A stretch of 64,000 nucleotides of DNA from Chaetoderma sp. LZ-2023a (Eukaryota; Mollusca; Caudofoveata; Chaetodermatida; Chaetodermatidae). A program made the position numbers and the translations under genes. Position 1 is the stretch's first letter, and every line of letters starts with the position of its first letter. Below, piece by piece: positions 50,556-61,094 of this stretch. The notes beneath the pieces were generated by a model, which worked only from the letters and a program-made list of their open reading frames with translations, ran no database searches and was not told where the DNA came from. The stretch is from NCBI GenBank assembly GCA_034401795.1, contig CM067360.1, positions 120,412,743 to 120,476,742 of the forward strand, read 5' to 3'.

Positions 50556-52352
50556 AAAAATTGCAAATTTGAGATCAGAATACCCAAAAACACATATAAA
50601 ACCAATTTCGGCTTCAAAATCCATCAAATAAAAATTCCAATGTGGACGCCAAACATGCTATATATTGATTGGCCCATGGCGGCCATGTTTTTTAACGGAT
50701 CAACTTCCCTTGAACAAACTTTAATGGCCCTTAGTCCCTAATCATATCTGCTACATTTTGGCCCGATCGCCTTCAGCGGTTCGGGAGAAGTCGTTTTCGC
50801 TACAACTAGGCCAACCAAGATGGCCGCCGAAACACTTGGCCAATCAAGTTCCCTTGAACAAACTTGGTTCAGCTCTTGGCCTAGATCCTATTTCATGAGC
50901 GTTGCATCAATCCTCCAAGCGGTTTCGGAGATTTTTAAAGACGTTTCTAAAAATGGGCCGAAATCCAAGATGGCCGTTGGTCAATTGGCCAATCGGCATC
51001 ATTTGAACAAACTTGAATCCCTATGCCCTAGGGATGCTTCCTGCCAAATATAATTGAAATCGGCCTGGTAGTTCTCGAGAAGACATTTTAAATTTCCTAT
51101 TACTTCAGTATGGAAGCTTTCGGCGGGAAAACGATCCAAGATGGCCGCCAAACCGTTTATCCTACACTTTTGAAAATTACAAACTTGAGTTCAAAAACAC
51201 ATAAAACCAATTTCGGCCTCAAAGTCCATCAAAATAAAAAAATCCAATATGGCCGACAAACACGCTATATTTGGATTGGCCCCGGCGGCGATGTTTTTTG
51301 ATGGATCAACTTCCCTTGAACAAACTTTAATGGCCCTTATTCCTTAATCATATCTGCTAAATTTCGGCCCGATCCCTTCAGCGGTTCTGGAGAAGAAGTC
51401 GTTTTCGCTACAACTAGGTCAAACAAGATGGCCGCCAAACCATTTAACCAATCAAGTTCCCTTGAACAAAGTTTGTTTGGCTCTTGCCCTAGATCATATT
51501 TCATGAGGTTTACATCAGTCCTCCAAGCGGTCTCGGAGAAGAAGATTTTTAGAGACGTTTCCAAAAATCGGCCAAATTCCAAGATGACCACCGGCCCAAT
51601 CGGCCAATCAGCTTCGTTTGAACAAACTTGAATATCTATGCCCTAAGGATGTCTCCTGCCAAATATAATTGAAATCGGGCCAGTAGTTCTCGAGAAGAAA
51701 ACATTTTAAATTTCCCACTGCTTTAGTATGGGAGCTTTTAGCGGGAAATGATCCACGGTGGCCGCCAAACCGGTTATCCGACAGTTTTGAAAATTGCAAA
51801 TTTGAGATCAGAATACCCAAAAGCACATATAAAACCAATTTCGGCCTCAAAATCCATCAAATAAAAAATACAATATGGCCGACAAACACGCTATGTTTGG
51901 ATTGGGCCCGGCGGCGATGTTTTTTGATGGATCAACTTCCCTTGAACAAACTTGAATTGGCCCTTCGTCCCTAATCATTTCTTCCAAATTTCGGCCCGAC
52001 CCCTTCAGCGGTTCTGGAGAAGAAGTCGGTTTCGTTAAAACTAGGCCAATCATGATGGCCGCAGAACCATTTGACCAATTAAGTTTCCCTGAAAAACTTG
52101 GTTCAGCCCTTGCCCTAGATCCTATTTCATGAGGTTTGCATTAATCCCTCCCCCAAGCGGTTTCGGCGAAGAATATTTTTAAAAGATGTTTCTAAAAATC
52201 GGCCTAATTCCAAGATGGCCGCCGGCCAAATTGGCTGATCGACTTCGTTTGAACAAACTTGAGTCCATATGCCCTAAGGATGATTCCTGCCAAACGGACG
52301 GTCACCACAGCATAAGCTCACTTGGCCTTTCAGGCCAGGTGAGCTAATAATA
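50556..52352 (-). repeat. Mollusc-type dispersed repeat, reverse copy with three tandem units
   Basis: Three tandem units of about 615 bp (starts near 50,556, 51,170 and 51,785). They share TTTGAGATCAGAATACCCAA, ACCAATTTCGGC, CCAAGATGGCCGCC, TTCCCTTGAACAAACTT, CTTCAGCGGTT.GGGAGAAG and TGCCAAATATAATTGAAATCG. The end, GACGGTCACCACAGCATAAG then CTCACTTGGCCTTTCAGGCC and AGGTGAGCTAATAA, is the reverse complement of the 1,924 repeat's start. Many AAGATGGCCGCC words make short ORFs that are not genes. Confidence 0.8.
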
Positions 52353-52700
52353 ACAAATATGTGCCGGGGTCGGAATTTATGCATAAAAATGTGTATGTAC
52401 TAATAATACACCGTGACCATTATATTACAGAAAAAATACTGAAAGTTTCCAAATTTATTTGTATCTCGGAGATAATGCATCTTTAATTTAATGCTGTGAG
52501 CATAACAGAACAGGGCCGCCTATATTTTCTAATACAAATATTGTTTATATTTCTGGAGGCGATATTGACGTTTTGCAAATATCTAATTACAGAGTCAACC
52601 TGCAAACTATATTGTGGATATTATCATAAACATATTTAGAATTACATATTAATATTTTCCTCATTTTCGTACCAACGAAGTAACATGAGAATGTTGTCTT
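52353..52700. other. No gene recognised
   Basis: AT-rich sequence between the repeat end and the next SRCR exon. It is likely intronic if the SRCR exons form one gene. Confidence 0.35.
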
Positions 52701-52711
52701 ACTTTCCATAG

Positions 52712-52890
52712 ATCTCTATACGCCACGTTTTACCAGTTTTCTGTTAGTCGCACTAGTCTAGGACCACTTCCGATATTGTTGGACGATGTCCGATGCAATG
52801 CAATTGGAGGCTCATTGCTAGAGCGTGGGCATAGCGGTTTAGGGCAACATGACTGTCAGTCCAGCGACGACATCGGCGTGTATTGTGCAG
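52712..52890 (+). CDS. SRCR domain, C-terminal-half exon, one cysteine lost
   Basis: A 179-nt exon with TTCCATAG|A and GTGCAG|GTCTG borders, the same length and phases (2 in, 1 out) as the 38,759 exon. It reads LGPLPILLDDVRC, SLLERGHSGLGQHDC and IGVYC. The cysteine present as ACGH in the other exon is Arg here (ERGH), which would break a domain disulphide. It can join in phase with the 39,198 exon to complete a 110-residue domain, but the intron would be 13.4 kb of repeats. Either a diverged gene or a decaying duplicate. Confidence 0.65.
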
Positions 52891-52959
52891 GTCTGTATTT
52901 GGTCCGTCTGACTGCTTAATTTTAGCAGACGACATATTCCAGAGGCTATGTCGCGGGAC

Positions 52960-53425
52960 TGGGAACATATTTTGAAAATAATTTGACCGAAACATATTCA
53001 GCAGGTCAAGCGTATTTGCTCATTGACATTATTGTCTGGTGGCTTGCAGAGGCGCGAGAGTTAATCTCTGTCACAGACCCGAAACAACAAATTCTTTCTG
53101 AGATAAACAATATTGTGCTAACTATTTTGAAACTAATATGTACAGGCGGTTCCACCTTACGACATCGCCCGCTTGTCCTTGTGGAGAAGCAGAACAGACC
53201 ACAGAGCACATACTTCAATGTTGCGGTACGTATCAGCTGCTGAGAGAAGAGATCTGGCCTTTGTCAACCTCTTTTCTTGAAAAGCTGTATGGGCCTGTGG
53301 AAGAACTACAGACAACCACACAGATTTCATCTTGAGAACGGCTCTCCAAGTGTGATACCAGCGATCGAAAAGAAGAAGAAGAAGAAGAAGAAGAAGAAGA
53401 AGAAGAAGATTTGACTGGAACAAAA
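52960..53425. repeat. Family B palindrome split by a LINE tail
   Basis: Family B words lie on both sides: ATATTTTGAAAATAATTTGACCG at 52,969, CTATTTTGAAACTAAT ending at 53,137, then ATTTGACTGG resuming at 53,409. The unit is interrupted exactly at ACTAAT|TTGACTGG by the LINE fragment. Confidence 0.55.
53138..53408 (+). pseudogene. 3' end of another LINE (RT C-terminal Cys-rich tail) with (GAA)n tail
   Basis: The frame from 53,138 encodes CPCGEAEQTTEHILQCC and REEIWPLSTSF...LYGPVEELQTT, the C-terminal Cys/His tail typical of Jockey- and RTE-like reverse transcriptases (CxCG..xQTxxHxLxxC). A TGA (53,333) ends the frame, and a 3' tail of (AAG)n lies at 53,368-53,408. It is extremely 5'-truncated. 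Confidence 0.75.
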
Positions 53426-53653
53426 TACTGAGGCAAGATATTCAAGAGCTTTCCTATATCGGTGTCTTGGAATTGACGCACTGTGTCACTAGACTGACGC
53501 CGGGTCACTAAGTTCATTAGCAAATGTTCCATCAATCAATCGACCATATGTTCATATCGCTCGACGAATGAATCTAGTTTTAGCTATGCCCCGCCCATTC
53601 CTACTTAAGCTCGGCACACGTTTTGTCCCTGTTGCGATTGCTCGATAGATAGA

Positions 53654-53753
53654 CTGTTGAATATATTGAGACTAATTTGACTGCGCGCTGTTGCTGCCAA
53701 CAGTGCCTATCGCATCAACCACGCTCAGTCAAATTAGTTTCAAAATATTCAAG
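53654..53753. repeat. Family B palindrome
   Basis: CTGTTGAATATATTGAGACTAATTTGACTG...GCTCAGTCAAATTAGTTTCAAAATATTCAAG around a CTGTTGCTGCC centre with an extra ACAGTGCCTATCGCATC. Confidence 0.75.
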
Positions 53754-54389
53754 AGAATGCTTATTGAATGGTAAAGAATACTATTCGTACAACTTGACGG
53801 ACTCTTAAAGGTGCATATTCACAACAAAATGCTTGAAAATAAAATTGTTGCTCAATGTAATGAAACGAAATAAATCTTAACATATGGTGATTTCATTCCA
53901 TATAAATAAATTTCATAGGTTTAGTTGTGAATTTGAATTAGGGACTCGTGCCTCTAATTCAATTTGACAACTTAAAAAATTATATTAATTTATACGTAAT
54001 AAAACCATCATATGCTAAGATTTTTTTCGTTTCATTTTATTTAGGAACACAAGTTAAGCCTCTAAAAGCATACAATTTTAACAATTTTATTTTGAACCAT
54101 TTTGCTGAGAGTATGCACCTTTAAGCGTTTATGACGGACATAGATACATCATTCATACGTCATTCATGACGTAATTTATGGTGACGTCATATTTTCGACT
54201 ATCAGATGGATGTGGATAAAAAACATGGGCTAAAATCTGGTTCAAGGTTTTAATCGTTTGACCAATGTTGGCGCGTGTTCGTAATATAATGCCGGGATAT
54301 TCGTTGATCAATTATATATATGGGGCAGTGTCATGGTAACAAATGTGGGTTACCCTATAGATGCAATGATTTTAAACTAATAATCATCA
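53754..54389. other. No gene recognised
   Basis: AT-rich. Contains an imperfect inverted repeat: GCATATTCACAACAAAATGC...TTTAACATATGGTGATTT (53,813-53,895) pairs loosely with 54,000-54,120 (ATCATATGCTAAGA...GAGAGTATGCACC). Possibly a degraded foldback element. Confidence 0.35.
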
Positions 54390-54453
54390 CCCAGATAACG
54401 CAGGTTACTAGGCAGATTTGGACCGGTATCGGCCCAGTAACTTGCGTTATCAG
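54390..54453. repeat. Palindromic repeat, family C
   Basis: CCCAGATAACGCAGGTTACTA...GGCCCAGTAACTTGCGTTATC. It shares arms and the ATCGGCCC centre with 59,505-59,605. Confidence 0.55.
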
Positions 54454-54820
54454 AGTACACATTGACTGTTAAGGCACTTTCACTTTGCCCGGGTACATCA
54501 CAATTTTGTGCGTCGCTCCAAAGGTAGACCTATACGGTTGTCGATCAGATGGAGGGAAGTGGGGAGTAAGAGGCGCACGGTGCACAAATGAATTCAGTTG
54601 TTAATTATTTAGTCAAAATTATTTCGAAATATTCAGCAAATCATGAGTTATTGCCCATTGAAATTATTGTCTACTGACTCGCAGCAGTCAGGCACGTAAT
54701 GCTTAGTGGCGTATTAGAATATTGCGTTTCCAGGAGAGCGTAGTGATTTTAGATTAAATGTCTGTACTTCAACCCTTTAATACTCATATCAGCCAGAAAA
54801 CGGCTTCAGCACGGGTCTTA

Positions 54821-54958
54821 AGAAATGTCCATTTGCAGACCAAGAGAAGGCTATTTGTTAAAATTTACCACTGGAATGACTGGCTCAATAACCGAGCCAG
54901 CCATTCCAGTGGTACATTTTCTTAAATATTGTCTGTTGGTCTGCAAATGGGCATTTTC
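54821..54958. repeat. Family A palindrome
   Basis: GAAATGTCCATTTGCAGACC...AAATTTACCACTGGAATGACTGGCTCAATAACCGAGCCAGCCATTCCAGTGGT...TTGGTCTGCAAATGGGCATTTTC. One of the best preserved copies. Confidence 0.8.
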
Positions 54959-55071
54959 TATGGGAGAATTGAAATTTTCTTAAATAAATTCGGGGGATAA
55001 TGGGTTAAAGAAATAATGACGAATTAAAATAAATTAAAATTTATATTTCATAATCCTGTATTTATTCACAG

Positions 55072-55190
55072 ATGACGCACACGCTCTCCATCATCATGAG
55101 ATCCGTCTTGTAGGGTCAAGCAGCACCGACAGGTGGCGAGTGGAGGTACACTATGTCGGCATCTGGGGCACTAATACCAAAAAGATTTTT
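55072..55190 (+). pseudogene. SRCR N-terminal-half exon, truncated
   Basis: After TTATTCACAG| (phase 1) the frame reads EIRLVGSSSTDRWRVEVHYVG then IWGTNTKK, matching the start of an SRCR domain up to WGT. It then loses the VCxDxFG block and runs into a GA-rich microsatellite and a stop. The acceptor phase fits the phase-1 donor at 52,890, so it may once have followed that exon. Confidence 0.6.
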
Positions 55191-55214
55191 CAAACTAAAT
55201 CTCCCTTAAGTACA

Positions 55215-55395
55215 CGAGATGGGGAGAGTGACTGAGGGAGGGAGGGGTGGAGAGGGAGAGAGAGAGGGAGGGAGGGAGATTGAGCGGTGAGAGTTGGAAG
55301 GAGGAAGGCAAGGAGGGGTGGAAGGAGGGAGGGACCGAGGGAGGGAGGGATGGAAGGAGGGAGGGACGGGCGGAATGAGGGAGGGACAGACGGAC
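55215..55395. repeat. GA/GGGA-rich microsatellite
   Basis: Purine-only runs of GGGAGGGA and GAGAGA. It is strongly strand-asymmetric and could form triplex DNA. Confidence 0.85.
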
Positions 55396-56100
55396 GGAAC
55401 TACTTTTCACGGTTCACTGAACATCATAGTTTATTAATGTTCGGGTTGTAGTTTCAAGAGCTTTTTGTACACCTTGGTGTGTGGATGCCACATTGTACAG
55501 CATACATGTGTGTCATGTATCAAAACTAGGTTATCGTGACCTACTTTTCATGGCTCACTGAAGATCATAGTTTATTCCTGTCAGGGATGTAGTTTCAAGG
55601 TTTTTTGTATGTAGTAATCAAAATTAGTATCTAGATGCATCAGGCTTAAAGGTGTGTCATATACCAAATGTATGTCAGCGTGACCTACTTTTCATGGTTA
55701 ACTGAACATCAGAGTTTATTATTGAAGGGCTGTAGTTTTAAGAATTTTTTCCATACCGTAACCAAACTTGGTATACGGATGCATAATGACATAAGGTATG
55801 CCATGTGTGAAGAGTAGGTTAGCGTGACGTACTTTTTCACAGTTCACTGAACATCAGCAATTATTCTTGTCCGGGTTGTAGTTTTTTGTCTAGTGTAGCC
55901 AAACTTGGTGTATGAATGCGTTGTAGGTTGTTGTTGTGTCGCATATCAAAATTTGGTCAACCGTACCTAGATTTCACGGTTCATTGAGTATGATAGACAA
56001 TTTTGCCTGGCATTAGTGTGAGCCTTCTGTATACATTAACCAATCTTGGTGTATGGATGGATTTTACTTCTAACTACTGTCAATTCATGGTTCACCAAAC
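55396..56100. repeat. Tandem array, about 142-bp unit, five copies
   Basis: Units start near 55,400, 55,540, 55,682, 55,828 and 55,967. They share GTGACCTACTTTTCATGGTT, CACTGAACATCATAGTTTATT, GTAGTTT and TGTGTCAT.TATCAAA. This type is familiar from mollusc genomes. Confidence 0.75.
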
Positions 56101-56147
56101 TTAAAATAATAATTACATGCGTTCAGCGAAAAGTGGGTTTGAGCGGA

Positions 56148-56220
56148 AGGTGTGTGTGCGTGCGAGCGTGCGTGCGTGCGTGTGTGCGTGCGTGCGTGCG
56201 TGCGTGCGCGCGCGCGCGGG
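56148..56220. repeat. (GTGC)n/(CG)n microsatellite
   Basis: Repeated GTGCGTGC ending in a (CG)n run; alternating purine-pyrimidine, with Z-DNA potential. The frames translate as VRACVRAC artefacts. Confidence 0.85.
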
Positions 56221-56319
56221 ATGGGAGTATCCATTATGATGCACTGCGTCACTAAAACTCTAGTATTTAGCTGGGACTATATTTTGCATGTGTTTCTATC
56301 CTGGTGTCTTATATGGTAT

Positions 56320-56382
56320 ATGTCGGTCTGTCGGTTGGCCTGTCTGTCAAGTCGGTCTGTCTGTCTGTCTGTCAAATTTTTT
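56320..56382. repeat. (TCTG)n-type microsatellite
   Basis: Imperfect TCGGTCTG/TGTCTGTC repeats. Confidence 0.75.
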
Positions 56383-57095
56383 TAACAATTTTGGAAAAGC
56401 TATCTATGGTGCAGCGATGACTCGTTCACATTTATTCACGTTCATAGTTACGAGAATTCCAGGAGAACGCCGATAGAGGACTATGGCCGAGGGACTGGTG
56501 CCATATGGTTCTACGATCTACGGTGCATTGGTACTGAGTTATCGGTGTTTGACTTCCAGCACGCCCAGCTTGGGCAGCGTGATAGATTCCGATGGGGCCA
56601 TGGGCAGGATGTAGCGGTGATATGTGAATGGTAAGCCTATAATATTTATTATTTGTTGATCTAGGCAGCGCTGTCTTCCAATCCAATTATGTCCAATATA
56701 ATCAACATGACATTTCCTGCATCGTCTTCAAAATTGTACTAACAAACATGTTTCTTTTTTTATTTCGAAATATGTAAGTTTGTTGTGTGTTGTAATGTAC
56801 TAATGCCATAGCCTTGCTTGGCTGGTTATACCGCTAATGCGATTCGAGGTGTTTGACATGTCGTAAGACTATAACTTATAGATATTTGACTAGTATTCGA
56901 AGTAACGATTAACATTTTGACATCAACGAGATATTTGGTAATGTTATCAATGACATGATTAGCTTTGGTGGTGTTCAAATGGAATATGACATACAACGCT
57001 CAAATTCTAATGGCCTTTGAACAGGTTTGCTGCATAAATTCTTTTGAAAGATTTTAGCAGCTTAATATCTTAAAGAATCGCGATGTTTATTCTTT
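56383..57095. other. No gene recognised
   Basis: No exon, long ORF or repeat could be supported here. Confidence 0.35.
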
Positions 57096-57184
57096 CACGA
57101 TTTTTCGATATTTTCGATTTCATATCGTAGAAAATTGCGATATTATATCGCAATACAATAATATCGGAATATCGAAAAATCGTG
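57096..57184. repeat. Palindromic MITE-like element with ATCG-rich arms
   Basis: CACGATTTTTCGATATT...AATATCGAAAAATCGTG forms 17-bp perfect arms. The interior (GCGATATTATATCGC) is itself palindromic. It looks like the end region of a hAT- or other TIR-type MITE. Confidence 0.65.
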
Positions 57185-57552
57185 CACCCCCAATTCGAAC
57201 ATATGTGCTTCAACATGTCGTGTAAATAACAGAATGACTTAAACGATTCCTCAGCAATAACTTACACATAAGGACTGTAATTATTGGACATATTTAACAG
57301 TAGATTATCAAAGACATAAAATTCGTTCACTAGTGACGCAATTTTCGGTTTTCGTGACGGAGCTACGTCATTTTGTTTATGATGTCAACACCCACGTGAC
57401 ATATTTGATTATGATGTTAGATACTTAAGTGACAGATCAGATACCTCCATTTGTAATTGATAGCTAGATATGTTTTGAGCTACACAGCTATGTAGTCGTA
57501 AAACTGGGTACAATTGAGCAATCCAGTTTTGGTTGCGCCGCCATATCTGTAA

Positions 57553-57597
57553 GGCTGTGTTCTCACTAGAGATTAAGTATCTAGTGAGAACACGGCC
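57553..57597. repeat. 45-bp hairpin repeat
   Basis: GGCTGTGTTCTCACTAGAGA-TTAAG-TATCTAGTGAGAACACGGCC: about 19 paired bases per arm with few mismatches. Origin not recognised. Confidence 0.65.
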
Positions 57598-57684
57598 AAA
57601 GCTTCACACAAGCTTTGCCCTCGTCAGGATCAATCGATCCCTGCTCTCTCTGAACCTCAATTTTCAGCAACCCATACAGGTTAG

Positions 57685-57782
57685 CTGTTGAATATTTTGA
57701 AACTAATTTGACTGGGTGCTGTTGCTACCTATGGATGCCAGCAACAGCGCCCTGTCAAATTAATTTCAAAATATTCAACAGC
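57685..57782. repeat. Family B palindrome
   Basis: CTGTTGAATATTTTGAAACT...GACTGGGTGCTGTTGCTACC / GCCAGCAACAGCGCCCTGTC...AATTTCAAAATATTCAACAG: nearly full pairing over 40 bp arms. Confidence 0.85.
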
Positions 57783-58194
57783 ATGTTTATTACATAGTCA
57801 AGACATATACAATTTGTACTTGTAAGCTGATGGAGTATTAAGTCTTTAACACGGACTAAATCGAGCAATCTATGAAGTAAACACGTCACGTCACCTAATT
57901 ATGGCGCAATACGATTGATCGATAAACTGGATTCCTCAATTCAAGTAATATTATCACGATCATGCTTTTACTTGGATATTATGTGCTTTTGTAATTGTGT
58001 TTTCGTGTTATTTTTCAGATAGACTTTCCATACATTGTGAGATATCACCTACTCGTCACGAATCTGTACCAACGTTATGAAAATAAACCGCTCCAATTCG
58101 AACTGCAATTACATTGTTTGGTGTTCATTGATGTTTTATTCAATATATCCCTGTTTGTGAATAACACATCACGACTCCTGCGACGACGACGGCA

Positions 58195-58195
<1 letters not shown>
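57783..58195. other. Possible exon-like ORF, not supported
   Basis: A plus-strand frame after TTATTTTTCAG (58,018) stays open to 58,198 (IDFPYIVRYHLLVTNL...). It resembles no family I know and lacks a matching partner exon. Confidence 0.2.
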
Positions 58196-58226
<31 letters not shown>

Positions 58227-58290
58227 GGTGGTGGTGGTGTTGGTGGTGGTGGTGATGACAATGATGATGATGATGATGATGATGAAGCTT
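58196..58290. repeat. (GAT)n/(GGT)n trinucleotide tract
   Basis: Pure GAT and GGT triplets; His-only or Thr-only ORFs on the minus strand are artefacts. Confidence 0.9.
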
Positions 58291-58342
58291 AATCTTATAA
58301 TAGTTAAACCTGCAAAATGGCACATGCAGTGCTGTTGAATGA

Positions 58343-58475
58343 TTTACATTTGCAGGCCACGGGAACACAAATTTTGAAAATTTATCACTTGAATGACTGG
58401 CTCGGTAACCGAGCCAGTCATTCCAGCGTTAAAATTTCAAAAATAGTCTTCTCTTGCTCTGCACATGTACACTGT
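58343..58475. repeat. Family A palindrome
   Basis: TTTGCAGGCCACGGG...AAATTTATCACTTGAATGACTGGCTCGGTAACCGAGCCAGTCATTCCAG...AAAATAGTCTTCTCTTGCTCTGCA. The centre GGCTCGGTAACCGAGCC is a perfect palindrome. Confidence 0.8.
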
Positions 58476-58980
58476 CAAAGCAAATATTTGGATTTTCTTG
58501 AATGTTAACCATTTAATGTTCAAGCTGAACAAAACGTGTGGCAACAGAAATTTATTTTTGTAAAGTTCTGTGGCAAATTTACACACATTGCCTTCTCTAA
58601 ATGGACATTTACTGATTGAGAATTGCAATTTTGTTTGAGATATCTAGAGCTTTAACATGATAATTGATATATGTAGTATTTTGAGCGCTTTGATGCGCTG
58701 TTGACACAATGTGGGGGGAGGGGAGGGCGGAGGAGGGGGTTGGGGGGGGGGGAGTTAAAACAAAACAGAAAACAAGAAAATTAATACAAATAAGAATATT
58801 AAGTTGAGCTTTAATAATTGTTCATATATAATGGTATCATATGTAAGCATCATGAGATATACTCTATTATTTTGCTTTATCAAAATGAAATATTTCTTAC
58901 GCTACTTTGTAATGGCAAAATGACGGAAAGAAAATCTGGGTGCTCTCAAATTTGTTTTTAAAAATTTCAATTTTCTCATG
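58476..58980. other. No gene; G-rich run
   Basis: Contains a G-rich tract at 58,708-58,753 (GGGGGGAGGGG..., G9) that could form a G-quadruplex. Otherwise AT-rich. Confidence 0.4.
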
Positions 58981-59119
58981 GAAAACGTCCATTTGTAGAC
59001 CAAAACAAGAGTATTTTTGAAAGATTTACCACTGGGATGACTGGCTCGGTTATCGAACCAGTCGTTCCAGTGATAAATTTTCAAATATATTATTTTTCTG
59101 TCGTGGAAATGGGTATTTC
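58981..59119. repeat. Family A palindrome
   Basis: AACGTCCATTTGTAGACCAA...GATTTACCACTGGGATGACTGGCTCGGTTATCGAACCAGTCGTTCCAGTGATAAATTTTC...GGAAATGGGTATTTC. Confidence 0.75.
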
Positions 59120-59504
59120 TCAAGACCACTGCAGAAGCTGTTTTTTGGTTGATACGTGTGTTATTTAAGGGCTAACCGCGTTGCAGAAACTTGGTGCTGA
59201 ACGACGACCAATGGGTGGAGGGGGTGGGGGGATGTGGGTGTGTGGGGAGGGTGCGTTGGGCGGGTTGGGTGGGGGTAGCTAATCCTTTCAACAGGTCAGA
59301 CATTTGCAAAGCAAACATCATTTTTTAAATGTTTTAAAATTAAATTTGAATTGAAGCTTCTGTAGGCAACAATTTGAAATTAATTCCGTTTACCAGTTGA
59401 TGACTGGTAATCGAAAATAATTTCGAATTATTCAACAGCTTTTCCAGATTATTGCGATAATTTGAGATAGCGGGAACTAAGTGTTGATAGAACGTAAATT
59501 TCCT
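59120..59504. other. No gene; G/T-rich tract and degraded family B sequence
   Basis: 59,208-59,278 is a GTGGGGGTGGG-type tract. 59,360-59,442 has AATTTGAAATTAATT...AATAATTTCGAATTATTCAACAGC around a CCAGTTGATGACTGG stem, a probable decayed family B palindrome. Confidence 0.45.
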
Positions 59505-59605
59505 GATAATGCAGCTTACTGGGCTAATCCTGAGCCAATACCGACCCGATACTGAATGTATCGGCCCGTTATCGGCCCAACATCAGCCCAGTAAGCTGCA
59601 TTATC
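59505..59605. repeat. Palindromic repeat, family C
   Basis: GATAATGCAGCTTACTGGGCT...AGCCCAGTAAGCTGCATTATC: 20-bp perfect arms. The interior (CCGATACTGAATGTATCGG, GGCCCGTTATCGGCCC) has its own stems. Confidence 0.75.
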
Positions 59606-59778
59606 TGGGTTACGTCTTCTGAACATATTTGCCATAAGGCTGCTGAAAAATAGTGGAACTGAAGGAGAAATGTTCATAAGCTAGGCCTACGCACCAAACT
59701 TTTTGTTATCTTATATAGTAGACCTACAATCAGCGTTAAATCATGAAACATGTACCCGACGATGACGTTGGTCTCTCT

Positions 59779-59907
59779 TCAGTCGAATAAACTCTCCGCC
59801 TCCTTTACAGCGAGGTCAATAGTCTCTCGCTTCAGCTGGGCAATAGCATGATCACGTGGTTTGAACTGCATTTTGTGGAATTCGCCATTAATTCCACTAT
59901 GATCTTC
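59779..59907 (-). CDS. Last coding exon of an unrecognised host gene
   Basis: A minus-strand acceptor TTCTTCCTCACAG| opens a 42-codon exon ending in TGA (59,779). It starts EDHSGINGEFHKMQF and ends in a charged helix-like tail (AIAQLKRETIDLAVKEAES). It begins in phase 0, exactly matching the phase-0 donor of the exon at 63,758. The two together read as continuous, compositionally normal protein, which makes a real spliced gene likely. I do not recognise the family. The 3.85-kb intron between them holds the triplet tract, the minisatellite and several family B palindromes. The family A and C palindromes lie 3' of this exon. Confidence 0.7.
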   Translation of the reverse strand, partial: EDHSGINGEFHKMQFKPRDHAIAQLKRETIDLAVKEAESLFD

Positions 59908-60017
59908 CTGTGAGGAAGAAAATGAATAGATCAGATCGGTTACTCAAGTATATGACGTCATAATCAATTATGTCATGTGTAGGCTAACGTCACAACTAAA
60001 TGCGCAATTAATGAATT

Positions 60018-60716
60018 ATCACCAAAACCACCACCACCACCACCATCACCACCACAAGCACCACCGCCACCGCCACCACCACCACCACCAAGAACACCAC
60101 CACCACCACCAACACCACCGCCACCACCACCACCACCACAAGCACCACAATCAGCAGCACCACCACCACCACCGCCACAGCTACCGCCACCGCCATCAGC
60201 ACCACCAGCACCACCACCACCATCATCATCATCAGCGCCATCGTCAGCATCATCATCACCACCAGCACCGCCGCCGCCACCACCACCACCAGCATCGTGA
60301 TCATCATCATCACCATCATCACCAGCACCGCCGCCGCCGCTGCCACCACCACCAGCACCACCACCATCATCATCATCATCATCGTCATCTTCACCGCCGC
60401 CGCCGCCTCCTCCTCCATCGTGATCATCATCATCATCATCATCATCACCACCGCCACCATCACCGCCACCACCATCATCATCACAATCATCATCAGCGCC
60501 ATCATCATCGTCGTCGTCGTCGTCGCCACGACCACTACCACCACCAGCATTGTGATCATCACCACCGCCGTCGCCGCCACCTCCACCACCACCACCAGCA
60601 TTGTGATCATCACCATTATCATCATCACCAGCACCGCCGCCGCAACCACCACCACCACCACCACCACCATCATCATCATCACCGCCGCCGCCGCCTCCAT
60701 CATCATCATCATCACC
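60018..60716. repeat. 700-bp (CCA/CAT/CCG)n trinucleotide tract
   Basis: Almost pure triplets CAC, CAT, CCG and CAG over 700 bp. Because the period is three, long ORFs exist in several frames (poly-His on plus, Asp/Gly or Val/Met on minus). All are artefacts of the repeat. The flanks match the dispersed family-B context (GACGTCATAATCAATTATGTCA before; AAAATCGATTCCAACAACC after), so the tract expanded inside such a repeat. Confidence 0.9.
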
Positions 60717-61094
60717 ATGCCCAGAGGTCAATCGATTGATTCGTGGGAATTCAGGGTTCAGAGTAGCCTATAAAAATCGATTCCAACAACCGGAAAAGTG
60801 GGCAGAGCTTACCTAGAAATGGGCGGGGCATAGCTAGAAACGGATCCCTCTAGTGTGTACTAATTAGTCAACCGTGTCCTCAACAATTTAACGCTTGAAA
60901 TGCCATTGTCCCGACTGCAAGAGAACGATGCATGGGAACTGTTGAGTATTTTGAAATTAGTTTCACTGGAATCTTCTCCGAGTCAAATTAATTTCGAAAT
61001 ATTCAATAGATTATTCCTTATATCGTAAAGCCAATCTAACTATAACGACGCGCTCTAAAGAGATGCTAATCTCATCTCAAATGTTGTATTGTAC
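60717..61094. repeat. Family-B-associated dispersed repeat with palindrome
   Basis: 60,772-60,850 repeats the block AATCGATTCCAACA..GGAAAAGTGGGCAGAGC, GGGCGGGGCATAGCTAGAAA, GGATCCCTCTA seen at 32,807 and 35,755. A family B palindrome with weak arms lies at 60,939-61,009 (CTGTTGAGTATTTTGAAATT...AATTTCGAAATATTCAATAG). Confidence 0.65.

Noticed and set aside
50820..51631. ORFs starting MAAETLG.. and MAAKPFN.. inside the reverse repeat
   Set aside because: They are repeated in each tandem unit because of AAGATGGCCGCC words; repeat-derived.
56148..56385. Cys/Arg/Val-rich ORFs
   Set aside because: Translations of a GTGC microsatellite.
59973..60773. ORFs of 236-254 codons (poly-His, Asp/Gly-rich, Val/Met-rich)
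   Set aside because: All three classes come from one trinucleotide tract read in different frames and strands.
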